A stretch of 64,000 nucleotides of DNA from Prorocentrum cordatum (Eukaryota; Sar; Dinophyceae; Prorocentrales; Prorocentraceae): positions 300,436 through 364,435 of the forward strand of contig CAUYUJ010009491.1 of the NCBI GenBank assembly GCA_963575745.1. Reading direction: 5' to 3'. The position numbers and the translations under genes were made by a program. The notes beneath the pieces are model-generated. The model saw only the letters and a list, made by a program, of their open reading frames with translations. It searched no databases and was not told the origin of the DNA. Positions 44,401-55,790 of the stretch are shown one piece after another (position 1 is the stretch's first letter; every line of letters starts with the position of its first letter).

Positions 44401-44839
44401 AGGGGCGGGATGTGACCAGATCGGGAACGAGCACCTCGGGGATGGCCGAGTGCCCAAAGGACGCGCGAGGCGCGGCGCTCAGACCCGAGCGCACCGGAAC
44501 GCTCCCCGAGCGCTGGTGGGCTCTTGGAAGCCGTGTGTGTTATGGGGGCGATCAGTGCTCGTGCCATGGGGAGGCCTGGCCATCCCCTCCTGGTGTCCAA
44601 TGTGTTTCTTATCCTTTCCCTCCTCCTGCTCCTGCTGCTGACAAACGAAGGGGAAGAGACAGAAGCGGGGCGTCAGCAGGAAATGCCCACCCCGTCCTCC
44701 TCCCCTATGGGTGCCTTCTCCTCCCGCCTCTGCTCCAAATCCTCCTCCTCGTCTGCGCTCCTGCCCCTCCAACTACTCTTGCCCCTCCACCTTTCGCCTC
44801 CTCCGCCTGCCACCTCATCCGTCATAGTCTAACACGTCA

Positions 44840-45120
44840 TCCCTCTCTTCCTACTCCTCCTCCCTCCTCCGCCTCCTCCTCCTCCTCCTCCGTGTCCTCC
44901 ACATCCTCCTCCTCCTCCTCTTCCTCCTCCTCCTCCATCCTGATCCTCCTCACGTCTCCGCTTCTCGTCACCCCACTCCTCTCGTACCCTCGTCCTGTCC
45001 CTAGTGTTCCGCCCCCCTCCTCCTCCTCCATCTCCTCCTCCTCCTCCTCCTCCTCCTCCTCCTCTTCCTCCTCCTCCTCCTCCTCCTCCTCCTCCTCCTC
45101 CTCCTCCTCCTCCCACGGTC
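44840..45120. repeat. (CCT)n tract
   Basis: About 250 bp of CTC/TCC triplets with a unique interruption (44945-45010). The minus-strand frames are poly-Glu or poly-Gly. No gene. Confidence 0.9.
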
Positions 45121-46040
45121 CCTTCGCTCATGAATTCTCGCTCCACCGACCTTCCTCCATCGTTATTCCCTCCTCGTTCCGCCATCAGTCGTCCTCCTCC
45201 CTCGTCGCTCCCTTACTCCTCGGACAACCTGCTCCTCCTGCTCCTGCTCCTCATGCTACTGCTCATCCTGCTACTGCTCCTCCTGCTACTGCTCCTCGCT
45301 CATCCTCGGTACTCCAGCTCGAATCTTCGAAAGTTTGTGCATGTCCGTGTGGCTCTTCGGCTGAAAGAAGCCTCATCGTCTCCACTCGGCCCCTGGGAGT
45401 AGGCGAAACAACTGCCTTGCCTCCCTGCCGTTGAGTTTTCTCCTGGCGCCCTGGTGGCCTCGCTGCACACTCGGCGCACACGGGACCAGATGGACCCCCG
45501 CGGGGGTCATCGTTGTGGTCGCCGTCTCCGCAATGTCCTCCCGCCTCCCTCCTCCTCCTCCTGCTCCTCCTTTTCATCCTCCTCGGCTTTGTCCTCCTGC
45601 TGCTCTCGCCCCCTTTCCCCCTTCCCCTCTGACCCTCCACCTACCCTTCCTGCCCTCTGACCCGTCGCGACCCACGACGGCGGCGGGGGTGGGCGCTCTC
45701 GCGTGCGCCGCCGGGGGGGGGGGCGGAGGGGCGACAGCGCTGGCTCTGGGTCCACGAGACGGAAGAGGCCGTAGAGGTCCTCGCGCCGAGGGAGGGTAGC
45801 AGCAGTCGCAGACACCAGAGGGAGGCGTTCACCAAATGCATGCCCCTAGTATTGCACGTGCTCGCACGCTCTCCTTTCCGCAGCCTTTTCGTGGGATTCG
45901 GCCAGGGCCCGACAAGGGTGACGGTGCCACATGACTTCATTTACAGGCACAGCGTTTCCATAACAAACAATAATATATCTCTGGAGGAAGAATTCACTGC
46001 ATCAGCAGAAATGTTCTTGGGTCGGCGCTGGGCCCCCATC
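45120..46040. other. Unassigned DNA with CTCCTG words
   Basis: CTGCTCCTGCTACTG repetition spans 45225-45300, and a CTC tract lies at 45545-45605. No domain is visible in either strand's frames. Confidence 0.45.
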
Positions 46041-46044
46041 CCTG

Positions 46045-46125
46045 GCAAGCAAAGCGCGCCAGGGGCGGCGCCGGAGGCGCCGCCAGAGCCCCAGAGCCGA
46101 TCCAAGAAATCCGCGTGGAGCGCCG
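46045..46125. repeat. Dispersed GGCGGCGCC palindromic repeat, copy 2
   Basis: GCGCGCCAGGGGCGGCGCCG, followed by GAGGCGCCGCCAGAG and CCAAGAAATCCGCG, matches 31690-31765 in the same orientation. The centre is a GGCGGCGCC...GGCGCCGCC palindrome. Confidence 0.6.
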
Positions 46126-46329
46126 AACGTTTGTGCTTTACGCCTGTCTGTTTTACCATCGAAGCACAGCGCTTGGATTAACTTCCGTACCTCAAAGGGT
46201 GGCTCCCGGTCCACGAGGCGGAGAAGGCCGCAGAGTTCCTCTCGCAGCGGCGGGGGGTTCAAGTTTCTGGGCGCGCTCGGCCCTTGCTTGGCGCCGCGGG
46301 CCCTCCAGCAGGGACAGCCGGGGGTCCTC

Positions 46330-46450
46330 CCGGCGGAGGGAGGTATCCTAGGAGCCTCTTGGAGGCCTTTTGGGCGCCTCTTGTAGCCATCTGGGCGCCT
46401 CTTGGGGCTCTCTGGGCGCTTCCCGCACCTGCTGGGCCTCGGGGGACCGT
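46330..46450 (-). repeat. CCCAAGAGGCC repeat fragment, minus orientation
   Basis: GAGCCTCTTGGAGGCC, GCGCCTCTTGTAGCC and GCGCCTCTTGGGGC words are the inverse of the family seen in plus polarity elsewhere. Confidence 0.55.
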
Positions 46451-47340
46451 TCGGAGGCGTCCGTCGGCTTCTAGGAGGAGGCCGCGGGGGGGAGACCATG
46501 ACGGTCTTCGCGACGGCGCGGGGGGAATCCCTGGGGCGCAGGGGAGATGGATAAGCTACAGGAAGAGGAGGGCAGTAAGGAGGAACAACCAAGAAAGAAC
46601 ATGAGGCCAGGGTGAGGAATCATAATAATAAGAAGAACAGGAAGAAGACTCGGCCTTGCGTACCTCGGATCGCCGAGCTTATCAGCTCAGCTCACACTCA
46701 ACCTCCAACGATCGAAACCTTCTTCGAGTCTCGAGGTGTCGGTTATCAGGCACCGTGCGACCCATCATACCTAGAATTTAAGATGACGAAGTCGTGAGCT
46801 CTCCCTGGGCTGGGGGTGATGCCCCGCGGGTCTCACGAGCCCCGAAGCCAGCGACACACGAGGAGGAGCGTGCAACCGCCCACTCCAAAGTGCAGATCCT
46901 CTGCCGCTGTGAAGGAATATCCGGAATCTATCAAGACTTTGACTTCTTGGCGGCAACGACCCTCTGACTCCTGAGGGCGATGGTTCTCCCCCTGGTGAGG
47001 CGCGAGCGACTGCCCGTGCCGGCAGTGGCGACAATTCCTCCTACCAACAAATGGGGCGACTTTGCCGTTTCAGCTGAGAGGCTACTCAGACGCGCACATC
47101 TTCGCGGTACAAGGCGTGCAAATCCAATGGCTAGGGGCGAATCGCTCTACCTAAAGTTATGCACAGGTGTGTGTATATATAAATGTATATATACATACAT
47201 GTGTATATCCCATCGCGCGGGTGGCCCAAAGTCAATCCCTTCCCGTCTTACTCCTGCGCTGCGCAAGCTGGTCTAGGAATTACTCCCGCGACGACCCTGC
47301 CTTTCCCCAGCGAGAAAGCAAGAAGGCCACGAGCAGTGTA
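46450..47340. other. Unassigned DNA
   Basis: No domain recognised. A TATATA-rich patch lies at 47165-47205. Frames are short and overlapping. Confidence 0.35.
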
Positions 47341-47349
47341 GAGCACCGA

Positions 47350-48000
47350 CACCTCCCCCCCCCCTCCTCGCCTCCCTCATGTGTTCGTCTGGTCCGCCTC
47401 CCTCCTCCTCGGCCGCCTTCGCCTCATCTTCCTCCGCTTCCTCTCCTTCCGACTCCGTCCCTCCGCCCACGTCCCATCCCCGCCTCCCCTCCTTCCGACT
47501 CCTTCCCTCCGCCCACGTCCTCCCGTACTTTCCTCCCCTCCCCCCTGTCATACCACCCTCCCTGCCCTCTGTCCTCCCATCCCCTTCTCCCAACTCTCCT
47601 TCTCCGCCTCTCTCATCTCCTCCTCCACCTACTCTTCTCTCCTCACCCCACTCCTCCACCCCCCATCTCCCTCTTCCTATTGTGCCTCCTTTTTGTTGTG
47701 TTCCGGCTCCGTACCCCTGCGACATCCATACTCGTTTCGCGTTCATTTCCCTCCTCCTCCTCCTCCTCCTCCTCTTCTCCTCCTCCTCCCTCTGTTTCTT
47801 CTGCCTCCATCCTGCTCCTCCCCCTCCTCCTCCTCCTTCTTCTCATCGCCCCGACTCCTCTTCCCCATCCACCGCATCCTCCTCCCTCTCTCTATCCCCC
47901 CCTCCCTCCCTCCCTCCACCCCTCCTCCTCCTCCTCCTCCTCCTCCTCCTCCTCCTCCTCCTCCTCCTCCTCCTCCCCTCCACCGCTCTTTCGAGGGCCA
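47350..48000. repeat. Long pyrimidine (CCT/CTCC) tract
   Basis: About 650 bp of C/T-rich DNA with CCTCCT triplets, densest at 47920-47980. A word CCGACTCC.TCCCTCCGCCCACGTCC repeats near 47450 and 47490. The long Ser/Pro frames are compositional. Confidence 0.85.
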
Positions 48001-48269
48001 CCAGACACGAAGCACTCAGAGATCCTGCAGTGATGGGTTCTCCAAGAAAGTCCGCTGGTCCAGGCCTGCCACGCTCGCGCGGGCGGTGTTAAAACATCAG
48101 GGGCGCATGCGTGGGCCAAGGAGCGGATTTAAAAGGAACCAGAGAGAGCCAAAGGTGAGAACAAGACCAGCAGCGAGAGAGGAGCAAAACATCGAAAGGA
48201 GTGAACGTTTCAGAACAGATGCCTACAAGGGTTTCCTGTCCGCTGCGAGACTGCGACACGACCAATATG

Positions 48270-48530
48270 AGACGATATATCTATATATCTATATATATAT
48301 ATATATTCGAGGGGATATGCCGCATCTTCTGTGAATGAGAAAGGGGGAGCACGTGCAACAATACAAGAATCAACTGAAAACATGTGCAACCACGAGGCCG
48401 GAATGCATGAATCCTATTAATGGCCATTTTGGCACATGCACAGTAGCAGCAATCTTGTGTGTGTGCGTCCGTACACTTGATGCACAGACACACACATATA
48501 TATATGTATATGCACACACACGCTAGGACA
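48270..48530. repeat. AT and CA/TA microsatellites with unassigned DNA
   Basis: A TATATA run lies at 48275-48305 and ACACACATATATATAT words at 48488-48520. Between them GGCCATTTTGGCACATG (48422-48438) partly resembles the dinoflagellate spliced leader. Confidence 0.6.
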
Positions 48531-48689
48531 ATCGCGCGCGCTTCTTCGTGCGGGCTTGGATTAGAGGTGCAGACTGGGGGGGGTCACTGGAAGAGCTCGG
48601 ACAACGAAATCATGCACAAGCGCGGGACATAGCCGTACACATCCTCCTCACCCGCATCCTCACTGCCGCCCTAACCCTCAGACTCCGCC

Positions 48690-48814
48690 TCATGATCCTA
48701 TTCATCGCGAGCACAATGGTCATCATGACGATACTCATCAACAACACAAAAAATCATCATGGGGAACAGCTTCGGTCCAGTGCTGCCAGTCGTGTCGCCA
48801 CGTAAAACCTGCGT

Positions 48815-48863
<49 letters not shown>

Positions 48864-49110
48864 CCATCACCATCACCATCACCATCATCATCATCCGTAT
48901 CCGAATCATCATTCTCATCATCATCGTGTTCTTTCTTCCCGTCCTCATCCAAATCTTCATCTTCATCCCCACATCCATTACCATAATCAACACCGCTGCG
49001 CCAATCCTGCAGAGCGTCGCCACCATCGCTTTGCCCAGCATGATCCTCCTCATCATCACCAAATTGAACATCAACGTAGTCATCATCGTCGTCGGCCGGA
49101 TGTTTCTGGG
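48690..49110. repeat. CAT/ATC triplet tract
   Basis: Near-perfect ATC triplets span 48817-48893 with degenerate CATCATC words to 49095. Poly-Ser and poly-Asp frames are compositional. Related tracts lie at 32.0 and 50.2-50.6 kb. Confidence 0.9.
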
Positions 49111-49139
49111 ACGGCCTCCTGGAACATGTGGCCGACTGC

Positions 49140-50130
49140 GCTCCTCGGGTTCACTTCTGCGCCGCTCTTGGAGGCGTTTTTTTTGGGGGGGGAAAGGGCC
49201 GGCTCATGGAAATTGTTTGAAAATTCCTTTGGGGCCCTCTTCTGACGTTTCGGGGGCCCCTGGGGCCGTTTGGAAGGTATCTGAAGGCCTGAGAGGCCTG
49301 CCCATCGAGTGCGAAAAGGCGAATTCTTGACGCTTCGCGTATCCCCACCAGCCCATCCTACACCAGGCACTCGAACGAAGAGCGCCGATGATCGGCAGCT
49401 GTTCTCCTCCCCCTCTTCCTCCTTCTCCTCCGCCTTCTCCTCCTCCTCCCTTCCTCCTCCTCCTCCTCCTCCGCCTCTTCCTCTTCCATGGTGGCGTCTT
49501 GGAGGTATCTTCGAACGTTTTGGTGGGCTCTTGGGCCTCGCGGGCGGGCGGGCGGCGCTCCGCCCGCCCGCGCGCAGGGCGCAAGAGGAGAGTCCGAGAC
49601 GTCTCTTGAGGCCCTCTTGGAGGACATCGATCGCAGAAGGGGGAAGCATTTTTTAGCGTCGCCCCCCTGGGGGGCACGATCCTCGTGAGGGGTGTCGAAT
49701 TTTAGCCCTCCCAGGGGTCGTTCTTGGACGCTCTAACTACCCGCGGCCCCCCCTGTCCAGATCAGTGGGGAGGGGGTAGGGGGAGGGGTAAACCCCTCCC
49801 CGAAGGGGAAGAAGGAGGGGTGGAAGAGGAAACGCTCTAAACCACCGACGCCCAGAGGGCTGGTGGGATTCTTCAGAGCCTGTAGCTTCCTATTGTTATC
49901 AAGCGATGTAGACGGTCTGTTGCGCTCCTCGAAGCCTCCCTGGGGCATCTCAGAGGCCTTGGTGCTGCCTGGGGGCCTCGCAAGCTGTCATAAGGCGCTG
50001 TTGGCCCGTCCGACGCCTTTGGGGGCCGTCAACCCGGGCTCTTCGAGACAGCCTGGGTCGATGTAGGAGGCTCTTGACTGCTCATGGAACCGTTTTGGTG
50101 ACCTCCGGGGTTCCTCTTTGGGCTCTCTCG
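49140..50130 (-). repeat. CCCAAGAGGCC family, minus orientation, with a CTC tract
   Basis: GGGGCCCTCTTCTGACG, GGCTCTTGGGCCTCG, CTCTTGAGGCCCTCTTGG and CATCTCAGAGGCCTTGG words are inverse forms of the dispersed repeat. They lie in three patches (49140-49345, 49490-49660, 49900-50130). A CTC tract (49405-49490) lies between the first two. Confidence 0.55.
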
Positions 50131-50189
50131 CTCAAATTGGAAGCCCACCCCTTGGAGGCGGCCACCGGACAGAAAAAGAGTCGGAAACA

Positions 50190-50600
50190 TCATCATTGTC
50201 ATGTCGTTGCTCGTCACACCCATAGGTACTGTCACCATTATCATCAGCATCCGCATCCTCGAGATCGTCCCCATCACCGTATGTTTCATCGACGTTGCCC
50301 TGAACATACGCGCCGTCGTCGTCAATAAATCAATAGGGCGCATATCATCATAATCGTAATTCGTCATCATGCTCACCATCCTCATCATGATCCCCATCAA
50401 CATCATTAGCATCATCACCAGCACCCCCATCACAAACCGCACCTTCATCATTTGCACCACAAAAGTCATCCTTATCAGCATCAGCATGAACATCGTCATC
50501 GCCACCATCATCAAGCTTACCATCACAGCCATCAGCCTCATCCTCATCACCATACCATCATCACTAACAGCGTCATCAGTATCATAACCTGTCTCATCAA
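50190..50600. repeat. Degenerate CAT/ATC tract
   Basis: CATCATCACCATC and CATCAGCATC triplets run through about 400 bp. The Met-rich minus frame and Ile/Thr-rich plus frame are compositional. Confidence 0.8.
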
Positions 50601-50965
50601 CGCAACCATGAGTATCAAGATCGTCGTCGTGAACAAATCGGACACATTGGACCGTCCTGCTGATTTTTTGCATATAAAAAACGCATGCGTTGCTCGATAC
50701 ATTTCCTGAGCGGGTGCTGGTGCCACGGCAAGCGCGGGCAGAAAGCGTGCTCCCAGACGCCGTCGCCTGCCTGCGCGGCGTCAGTGATGAGACGTTGTAA
50801 CGCCCTCTAACACTCTGACACGCTGAACGAACGCTCCACGTTTTCTGGCGGCATCTTGTTGTATATCGAAACCACCCCAAGCAGAGAATGTTGAATATGA
50901 TCAGCGGATCGTTCCAGAGCCCTGTGGAATATTCGATAAAATGCAATCGATGTATCCCCGGCTGC

Positions 50966-51955
50966 TTAGTTTCCGTGTGTGTCGAGCCTGAAGAATTGCT
51001 TGAAATGCCCCGGAACCTTCCCCAGGGCAGATCGGCGAATCAAACCGAGCATCGCCATGTCCCGTCTTGAAGACAACGGCGCAAACTTGAATGCCAAGAG
51101 TGCCTCCGTCTTGCTGATTCCAGCAGCCTCGGTAAGCTTGTCTTGGACGTGGTCCAAACCGTCCGACGCCGACTTGCAAACGTGAAAGGTTGCAGCGGGC
51201 CTGTACTCGATGAAGGACGGAACTTACGCTTCGTATAGCAGGACCAACTGCGCTCCAGCATTGTACTTCCGAGTCCTCCACATCGCTTTCAGCTTCCACC
51301 GGCAATCCTTCGCTAACAGGGACGCAGAGTATGCCATGGTGAGTTTCGTATCAAAATGCACACCCAATAAATCAAATGATTTCCCGTGTGGGTGAGATCT
51401 GGGTGACATGAGTTTGGACTCCTTGCCGGGATCAAAAGAAACTTGGTGCGCTTTGCACAACTGATGGAGCTCATACTGGCAGGCGTCCATGTTGCCGAGA
51501 ATTGCGGTCTGTCTGGCTGCGCCCACGTACACACGGAACGCGTTCAGGTCATCAGCGAAAACATTCTCTGTAAACTATAACTTTCTGATTGGCTCTGCAG
51601 AATCAGGCAAACATGCATTCCACAACATCGGTCCCCAGACAGTGCCCTGCAATACCACGTCGTCCACCAAAAAATCGATCGACTTGCAGCCTTCCACCAC
51701 AAATTGGGCTCTCGGGACGCCAAGCCACGACCTGAAAAGCTGCAAAACTTCAAGCGGCGCCCCTTCCGCAGCCAACTAACCGATCAGCCTGTCGACGAAA
51801 ACCCTGTCGAGAGCGGCAGAGACGTCGGACATGACTATACAATCCCACTTGAATTTTTTCCTGGAGCGCTGACAACCAAAACAGAGCGAGGAATGCCAAA
51901 GCGTCCAGGGCGCCCCTGCTGCGACTGTAAGCAAACTGATACGATGGTCACAAGG
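50966..51955 (-). pseudogene. LINE 4 reverse transcriptase fragment (FADD type)
   Basis: Minus-strand pieces in order: YQFAYSRSRGALDALAF (about 51945), the RT finger block; SDVSAALDRVFVDRL (about 51815), motif A with its Asp; VVLQGTVWGPMLWN (about 51640), motif B; NVFADDLNAFRVYVG (about 51560), motif C; FDPGKESKLMSP then SFDLLGVHFD (51430-51360), the post-C block; AQLVLLYEA; and KFAPLSSRRDMAMLGLIRR (about 51100), a C-terminal block. At least four frameshifts separate them. Upstream of YQFAYS the sequence changes abruptly to the CCCAAGAGGCC repeat, so the 5' half is missing. The FADD/QGTVWGP signature is distinct from the other three LINEs here. Confidence 0.8.
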
Positions 51956-52520
51956 GAGCCCAAGAAGGTCCCAAGACGTCTCCAAAACGTGCCGAGATTT
52001 ACCCCAGAGTGCCCAAGATGGGTCCAATATCACCCAGGGCGGCCCAAGAGGGCTCCAAGAGGCCTCAAAGAGAACCTCCAAGCAAGAAGGATCGAATAGG
52101 CCAAAATCATTGTTAGTTCCTTGGTGTTCGAATGATTCTGGCGTGTGCATCTTTCCGGATGTCACACGGCCCAAGGTGGCCCAAGACGCTACCAAGATGG
52201 CCCCAAGAGCGCCAAAGAGGCCTCCGAAATGGCTCCCAGACGGCCCAATAGGCCCCAGGAGACGGCCCAGGAGACCTCCAAGACGCCCAATGGACGGCCC
52301 TGAAGCGCTCCAAGAAGGCCCCGAGTCGGCCCAGAGAGAACCCAAAGACGGCTTCCGCCAGCGTCGGACGGGCCAGGAACGCCCTCGGACTGCCAAAGAA
52401 CCTCCCAGTGAGTCTCTACATGCACCCAAGATGCCCAAAGAAGCCCCCAAGAGGCCTCCCAGAGGCCCAGAGGAAGCTCCGAAGAGGCCCCGAGAGTGCC
52501 CCAAGAGGCCTCCTCCTCAC
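51950..52520 (+). repeat. CCCAAGAGGCC-rich dispersed repeat, copy 4
   Basis: Blocks of CCCAAGA.G.CCCAAG words (51955-52080 and 52170-52515) flank a lower-GC core (52090-52165) containing GGTGTTCGAATGATTCTGGC. The copy starts exactly at the break of the LINE 4 RT. Confidence 0.7.
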
Positions 52521-52689
52521 CCGTTTCCCCGTCTTTCCTCCTCGTGTTCTGTCCCTCCCACGCGTTCCTCGAAGAGTTTCCACAACGGTTAGGGGGAACG
52601 CGTGGTTCGATAGCTTCGCCGAGCTCTGGCCGCACGCTCGGCCACACAGGCGCCTACAAAAGGCAGGGGGCTGCGGTCATTCGCCGTAG

Positions 52690-52862
52690 GCGTCTTCGAT
52701 ATAGGAGGAGGAGGAGGAGGAGGAGGAGAAGAAGGAGGAGGAGGAGAAGGAGGAGGAGGAGAAGATGTGGAAGGGAATCGTTCAGGCTGGGCCTCATAGA
52801 GGCGGACGGCAGCGCAGGCCGCAAGTCCATACTCGTCGTCCCTTTCCCTCCTCCCTAGCATA

Positions 52863-52893
<31 letters not shown>

Positions 52894-52900
52894 GTACATC
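52690..52900. repeat. GGA tract and (TA)n microsatellite
   Basis: GAGGAGGAG triplets span 52703-52765 and a TATATA run 52860-52894. No gene. Confidence 0.92.
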
Positions 52901-53450
52901 ATCCTTCTCGCGTCCTCCCTGCTCTCTTCCCTTCCCCCTCACCCTCCACCCCCTTCCCCTATCCCCATAGCTCCGCCCACTGCCCCTCCACCCCTCACCC
53001 AAGCGCAACAAGTACGTTTCCGTTGTCTTGCCCTTTTTCCCCACGCCTCTATACCTCCTCCTTTTCGTCCGCACCACTCCCCTCTTCCCACACTTCGTGT
53101 CCCTCCCTGAACGCCCCTCTCCCCTCACCCTCTGCACCTCCCCTTCTCCCCTTTCTTCCCCCCATTCCTTCTTCCCTCTCATCCCGCCCCTTTCTTATCA
53201 ATCTCGTTTTCCCTCCTCCCTCCACCTCCGACTGTCCGTTTCCCCCTCCTGCTCCCCATTCGTCGTCTTCCTCCCATCCTCCGCCTCGGTTCTCGGCAGG
53301 CAGGGTACATTACGCGTGCGTTCCCTATCCGTAGCAATCGCCCCAAGCAGACGCTCCCCTCCTCGGCCTCCTCCTCCTCCCATCACTCCTCCGATCACCC
53401 TGATCCCCCTTCATCCTCCTTCTTCAAGCAGTCACCCTCCTTCTAAGAGC
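52900..53450. other. Unassigned C/T-rich DNA
   Basis: CCCCTCCC-type pyrimidine-rich DNA without a recognisable gene. Confidence 0.45.
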
Positions 53451-53477
53451 CGACGGCGACGACGACGACGACAAAAC

Positions 53478-53532
<55 letters not shown>

Positions 53533-53560
53533 ACCACGACGACGACGACCGTGCCGACGA
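53450..53560. repeat. (GAC)n triplet tract
   Basis: Near-continuous GAC/ACG triplets at 53453-53552. Poly-Thr, poly-Arg and poly-Ser/Val frames are compositional. Confidence 0.93.
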
Positions 53561-53816
53561 TGAGAACCACCACGGCGACGGCAGCGACGAAGACGACGTC
53601 GGACCGCAGGGCGCATCGGTGGGCCTCCGAAGAAGCGCCGCAAGGACTCCCGGTGCGTCGACACCTCCGACGAGGCGGCCGCGCGGGCCCGCTGGCCCAG
53701 CAGGGGAGGGAAGAGGCCGCGGGGAGGCATGGGGGGGGGATGGGGAGACGTGAGGCGCAGGAGAGAGGGGTGGAGCACAGAGAGGCGGACGGGAGAGAAT
53801 TGAAGAGGGCGAGGAG

Positions 53817-54015
53817 CCGCAGCGAGCCCGGGGGGAAGTGAGAGGGGGCGGGCCTTCTCAGAGGGCTCGGGAGCCCTCGGGACTTCTGAGGAGTTGTCTC
53901 AGCCTCTCCTGAAGACGCAGGAAACTTCTCAGAAGGCCCGAGGGTTTGTGCGAAGCCCCGACGCCTTCTGAGAAGACCTCCTCCTTCTCACTCTCCCCTC
54001 TCGCTCGCCGCCGAG
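53817..54015. mobile_element. Inverted-repeat (MITE-like) element, copy B
   Basis: The right end CTCGCTCGCCGCCGAG is identical to that of the copy at 5962-6141. The left end (CCGCAGCGAGC..GGGGGG) is a diverged inverse. The interior again holds CTTCTCAGAAGGC palindromes, including GGAAACTTCTCAGAAGGC. AGGAG flanks both sides (53812-53816 and 54016-54020), but the surroundings are GA-rich, so this duplication is weaker evidence than in copy A. Non-coding. Confidence 0.6.
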
Positions 54016-54179
54016 AGGAGGGAGGAGCAGAGAGGCAGAGGGGGAGGGAGCAGGAGGAGGACGAGGGGAACGAGGAATGATGGGAGAGGAAGAAGATGAG
54101 GGGTGAGGAGGGCTAGGAGAGAATGGGGCCAAGGAGGAGGGGGGCAGGGGGATGAGACAGAGAGGGAAAACAGACGAGC

Positions 54180-54280
54180 AGGATTATCAACTTCGCCGAC
54201 GACGACGTCGACAACGGCGGCGGCAGCGGCGACGACGACGGGCGGGCGGGCGGGCGGGCGGGTGGGCGGGACGGGTGGGG
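54180..54280. repeat. GAC/GGC triplets and (GGGC)n tract
   Basis: GACGACGACG and GGCGGCGGC words lead into six to seven GGGC units (54239-54268). Confidence 0.9.
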
Positions 54281-54679
54281 AGCCGACGTCGTCGCTTGCC
54301 AGCGCGAGGCACCCCCATCCCCTCCTTGCCCGCGGGGGCGGCGTACCATGTTAGAGGTCATGACCTCCCTCGTCTCCTCTTCCCCTCTCCTCCCTGCCAT
54401 AGGCCCCCTGGAGTGCGAACCCCACCCGAACTTGACAACACCTGCTAGGGGTCAAGGTGGGAGCGCATGGTGCAAGGACTCCTCTGACCCTAACGTGCTG
54501 ACGTGAGAAACACTCCCCCTTGTTTCGTCAGTTCTCCAGAGAAGGGGCTTTCAGCCTGCCACCTCCTCCTCGCCAGGCCTCTCGCGGAGGCAAGCGCGCA
54601 CGAGGGGAACGCCGCGGTGCCGCCTGGGCGCCCCGGAGGGGTCGCCTGGCCCCACGTCCAAACCAGGACCTCCGTCCCA

Positions 54680-54835
54680 GTCCCCCTCCCGCCTTTCCCT
54701 CCCTCCCTCCCTTCCTCCCTTCCTCCCTTCCTTCCTCCCTCCCTTCCCCCTCCCTCCCTTCCCCCTCCCTCCCTTCCTCCCTCCCTCCTCCCTCCCTCCG
54801 TCCCCTTCCCCCTCCCTCCCTTCCTCCCTGCCCGC
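54680..54835. repeat. (CCCT)/(CCTTC) pyrimidine tract
   Basis: CCCTCCCTTCCTCC words repeat for about 150 bp. Gly/Glu/Arg frames on the minus strand are compositional. Confidence 0.9.
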
Positions 54836-54919
54836 CGCGGACGCTCACAGACAGGCTCGGGAAAGCTGCCTGCTGACCGCGTGTGCATATGGTAGCCAGC
54901 GCGGGCCCCGATGCATATG

Positions 54920-55790
54920 ATGTGCACTCGATGTGGAGCAATATGTGGTGCATATCTACGTGGCGCAACGTATACTGTGTAGTTCATGGTGTTTGCGGAG
55001 CCATATAGGTGATGCAATAAAGTTGGTGCCGCAATTGTTATGCAACCTACGCTGTGCAATGTGTGTGATGGAATCTAGATGCTGCAATCCAAATTGATGC
55101 TTCTGGTTGACCAACACTTGAATACCGTACGCGTTTGAACACGTCGGTGCTGAGATACGTGCGTCTGGGTAGATCAGAGTATGATAATGATTTCGAGTGT
55201 GAGCTCGGAGCTAGAGCAACACAAGCGTGAAATAACGGAATGAGAGGAGCAGACAACAGAAATCATGACAGGATGGATTGAGGAAGCGTATGCGTGACAC
55301 CCGTACTACAACCCCAGACTTAGGATAGCAAGAAAACATACGATGGAGAGTTAAGATCAAACATCTGGCCCGGATATGCGTCGTCCCTGGGAGGGCCTCA
55401 CGAGGCAGAGGATTGTGTTCATTGTCTACAAACATACTCATGCATCCAAGTGCACACTGTGAACCCATAAACAATTACTAACTCTCACGTCCAACACCAA
55501 ACACCACCCACGATCCTCGAACCCCGACGGCGACGACGACGGCGATACCGACGGCCACAACGACTACCGCTGGTCGACGACACCGCCTTATCAAGCATGC
55601 CCTCCAGGGCGGGCAGGCTGCGGTGCGTCTCCTTCGGGGCGAACCGCTCGGCCTGTGACAGGGGAGGAGAAGGGATGATGAGGGAGGAATAGGACGAGGC
55701 AGGAGGAGGGCAACGACCAGGAGAGAGGAGGGGAAAGGGTCACCTCCCGGGCTCTCACAGCCTAGACTTCCACTCCGACGACCCCGACAT
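54920..55790. other. Unassigned; TGGTGCAA-type repeats at the left end
   Basis: TGTGGTGCAT, GTGGCGCAAC, GTGATGCAAT, GTGCCGCAAT and GCTGTGCAAT recur at about 54940-55080, as in 21.33-21.57 kb. The remainder shows no recognisable gene. Confidence 0.4.

Noticed and set aside
48422-48438. Spliced-leader relic GGCCATTTTGGCACATG
   Set aside because: The core GCCATTTTGGC matches the leader but the diagnostic CTCAAG end is absent and the core is a simple palindrome; chance is adequate.
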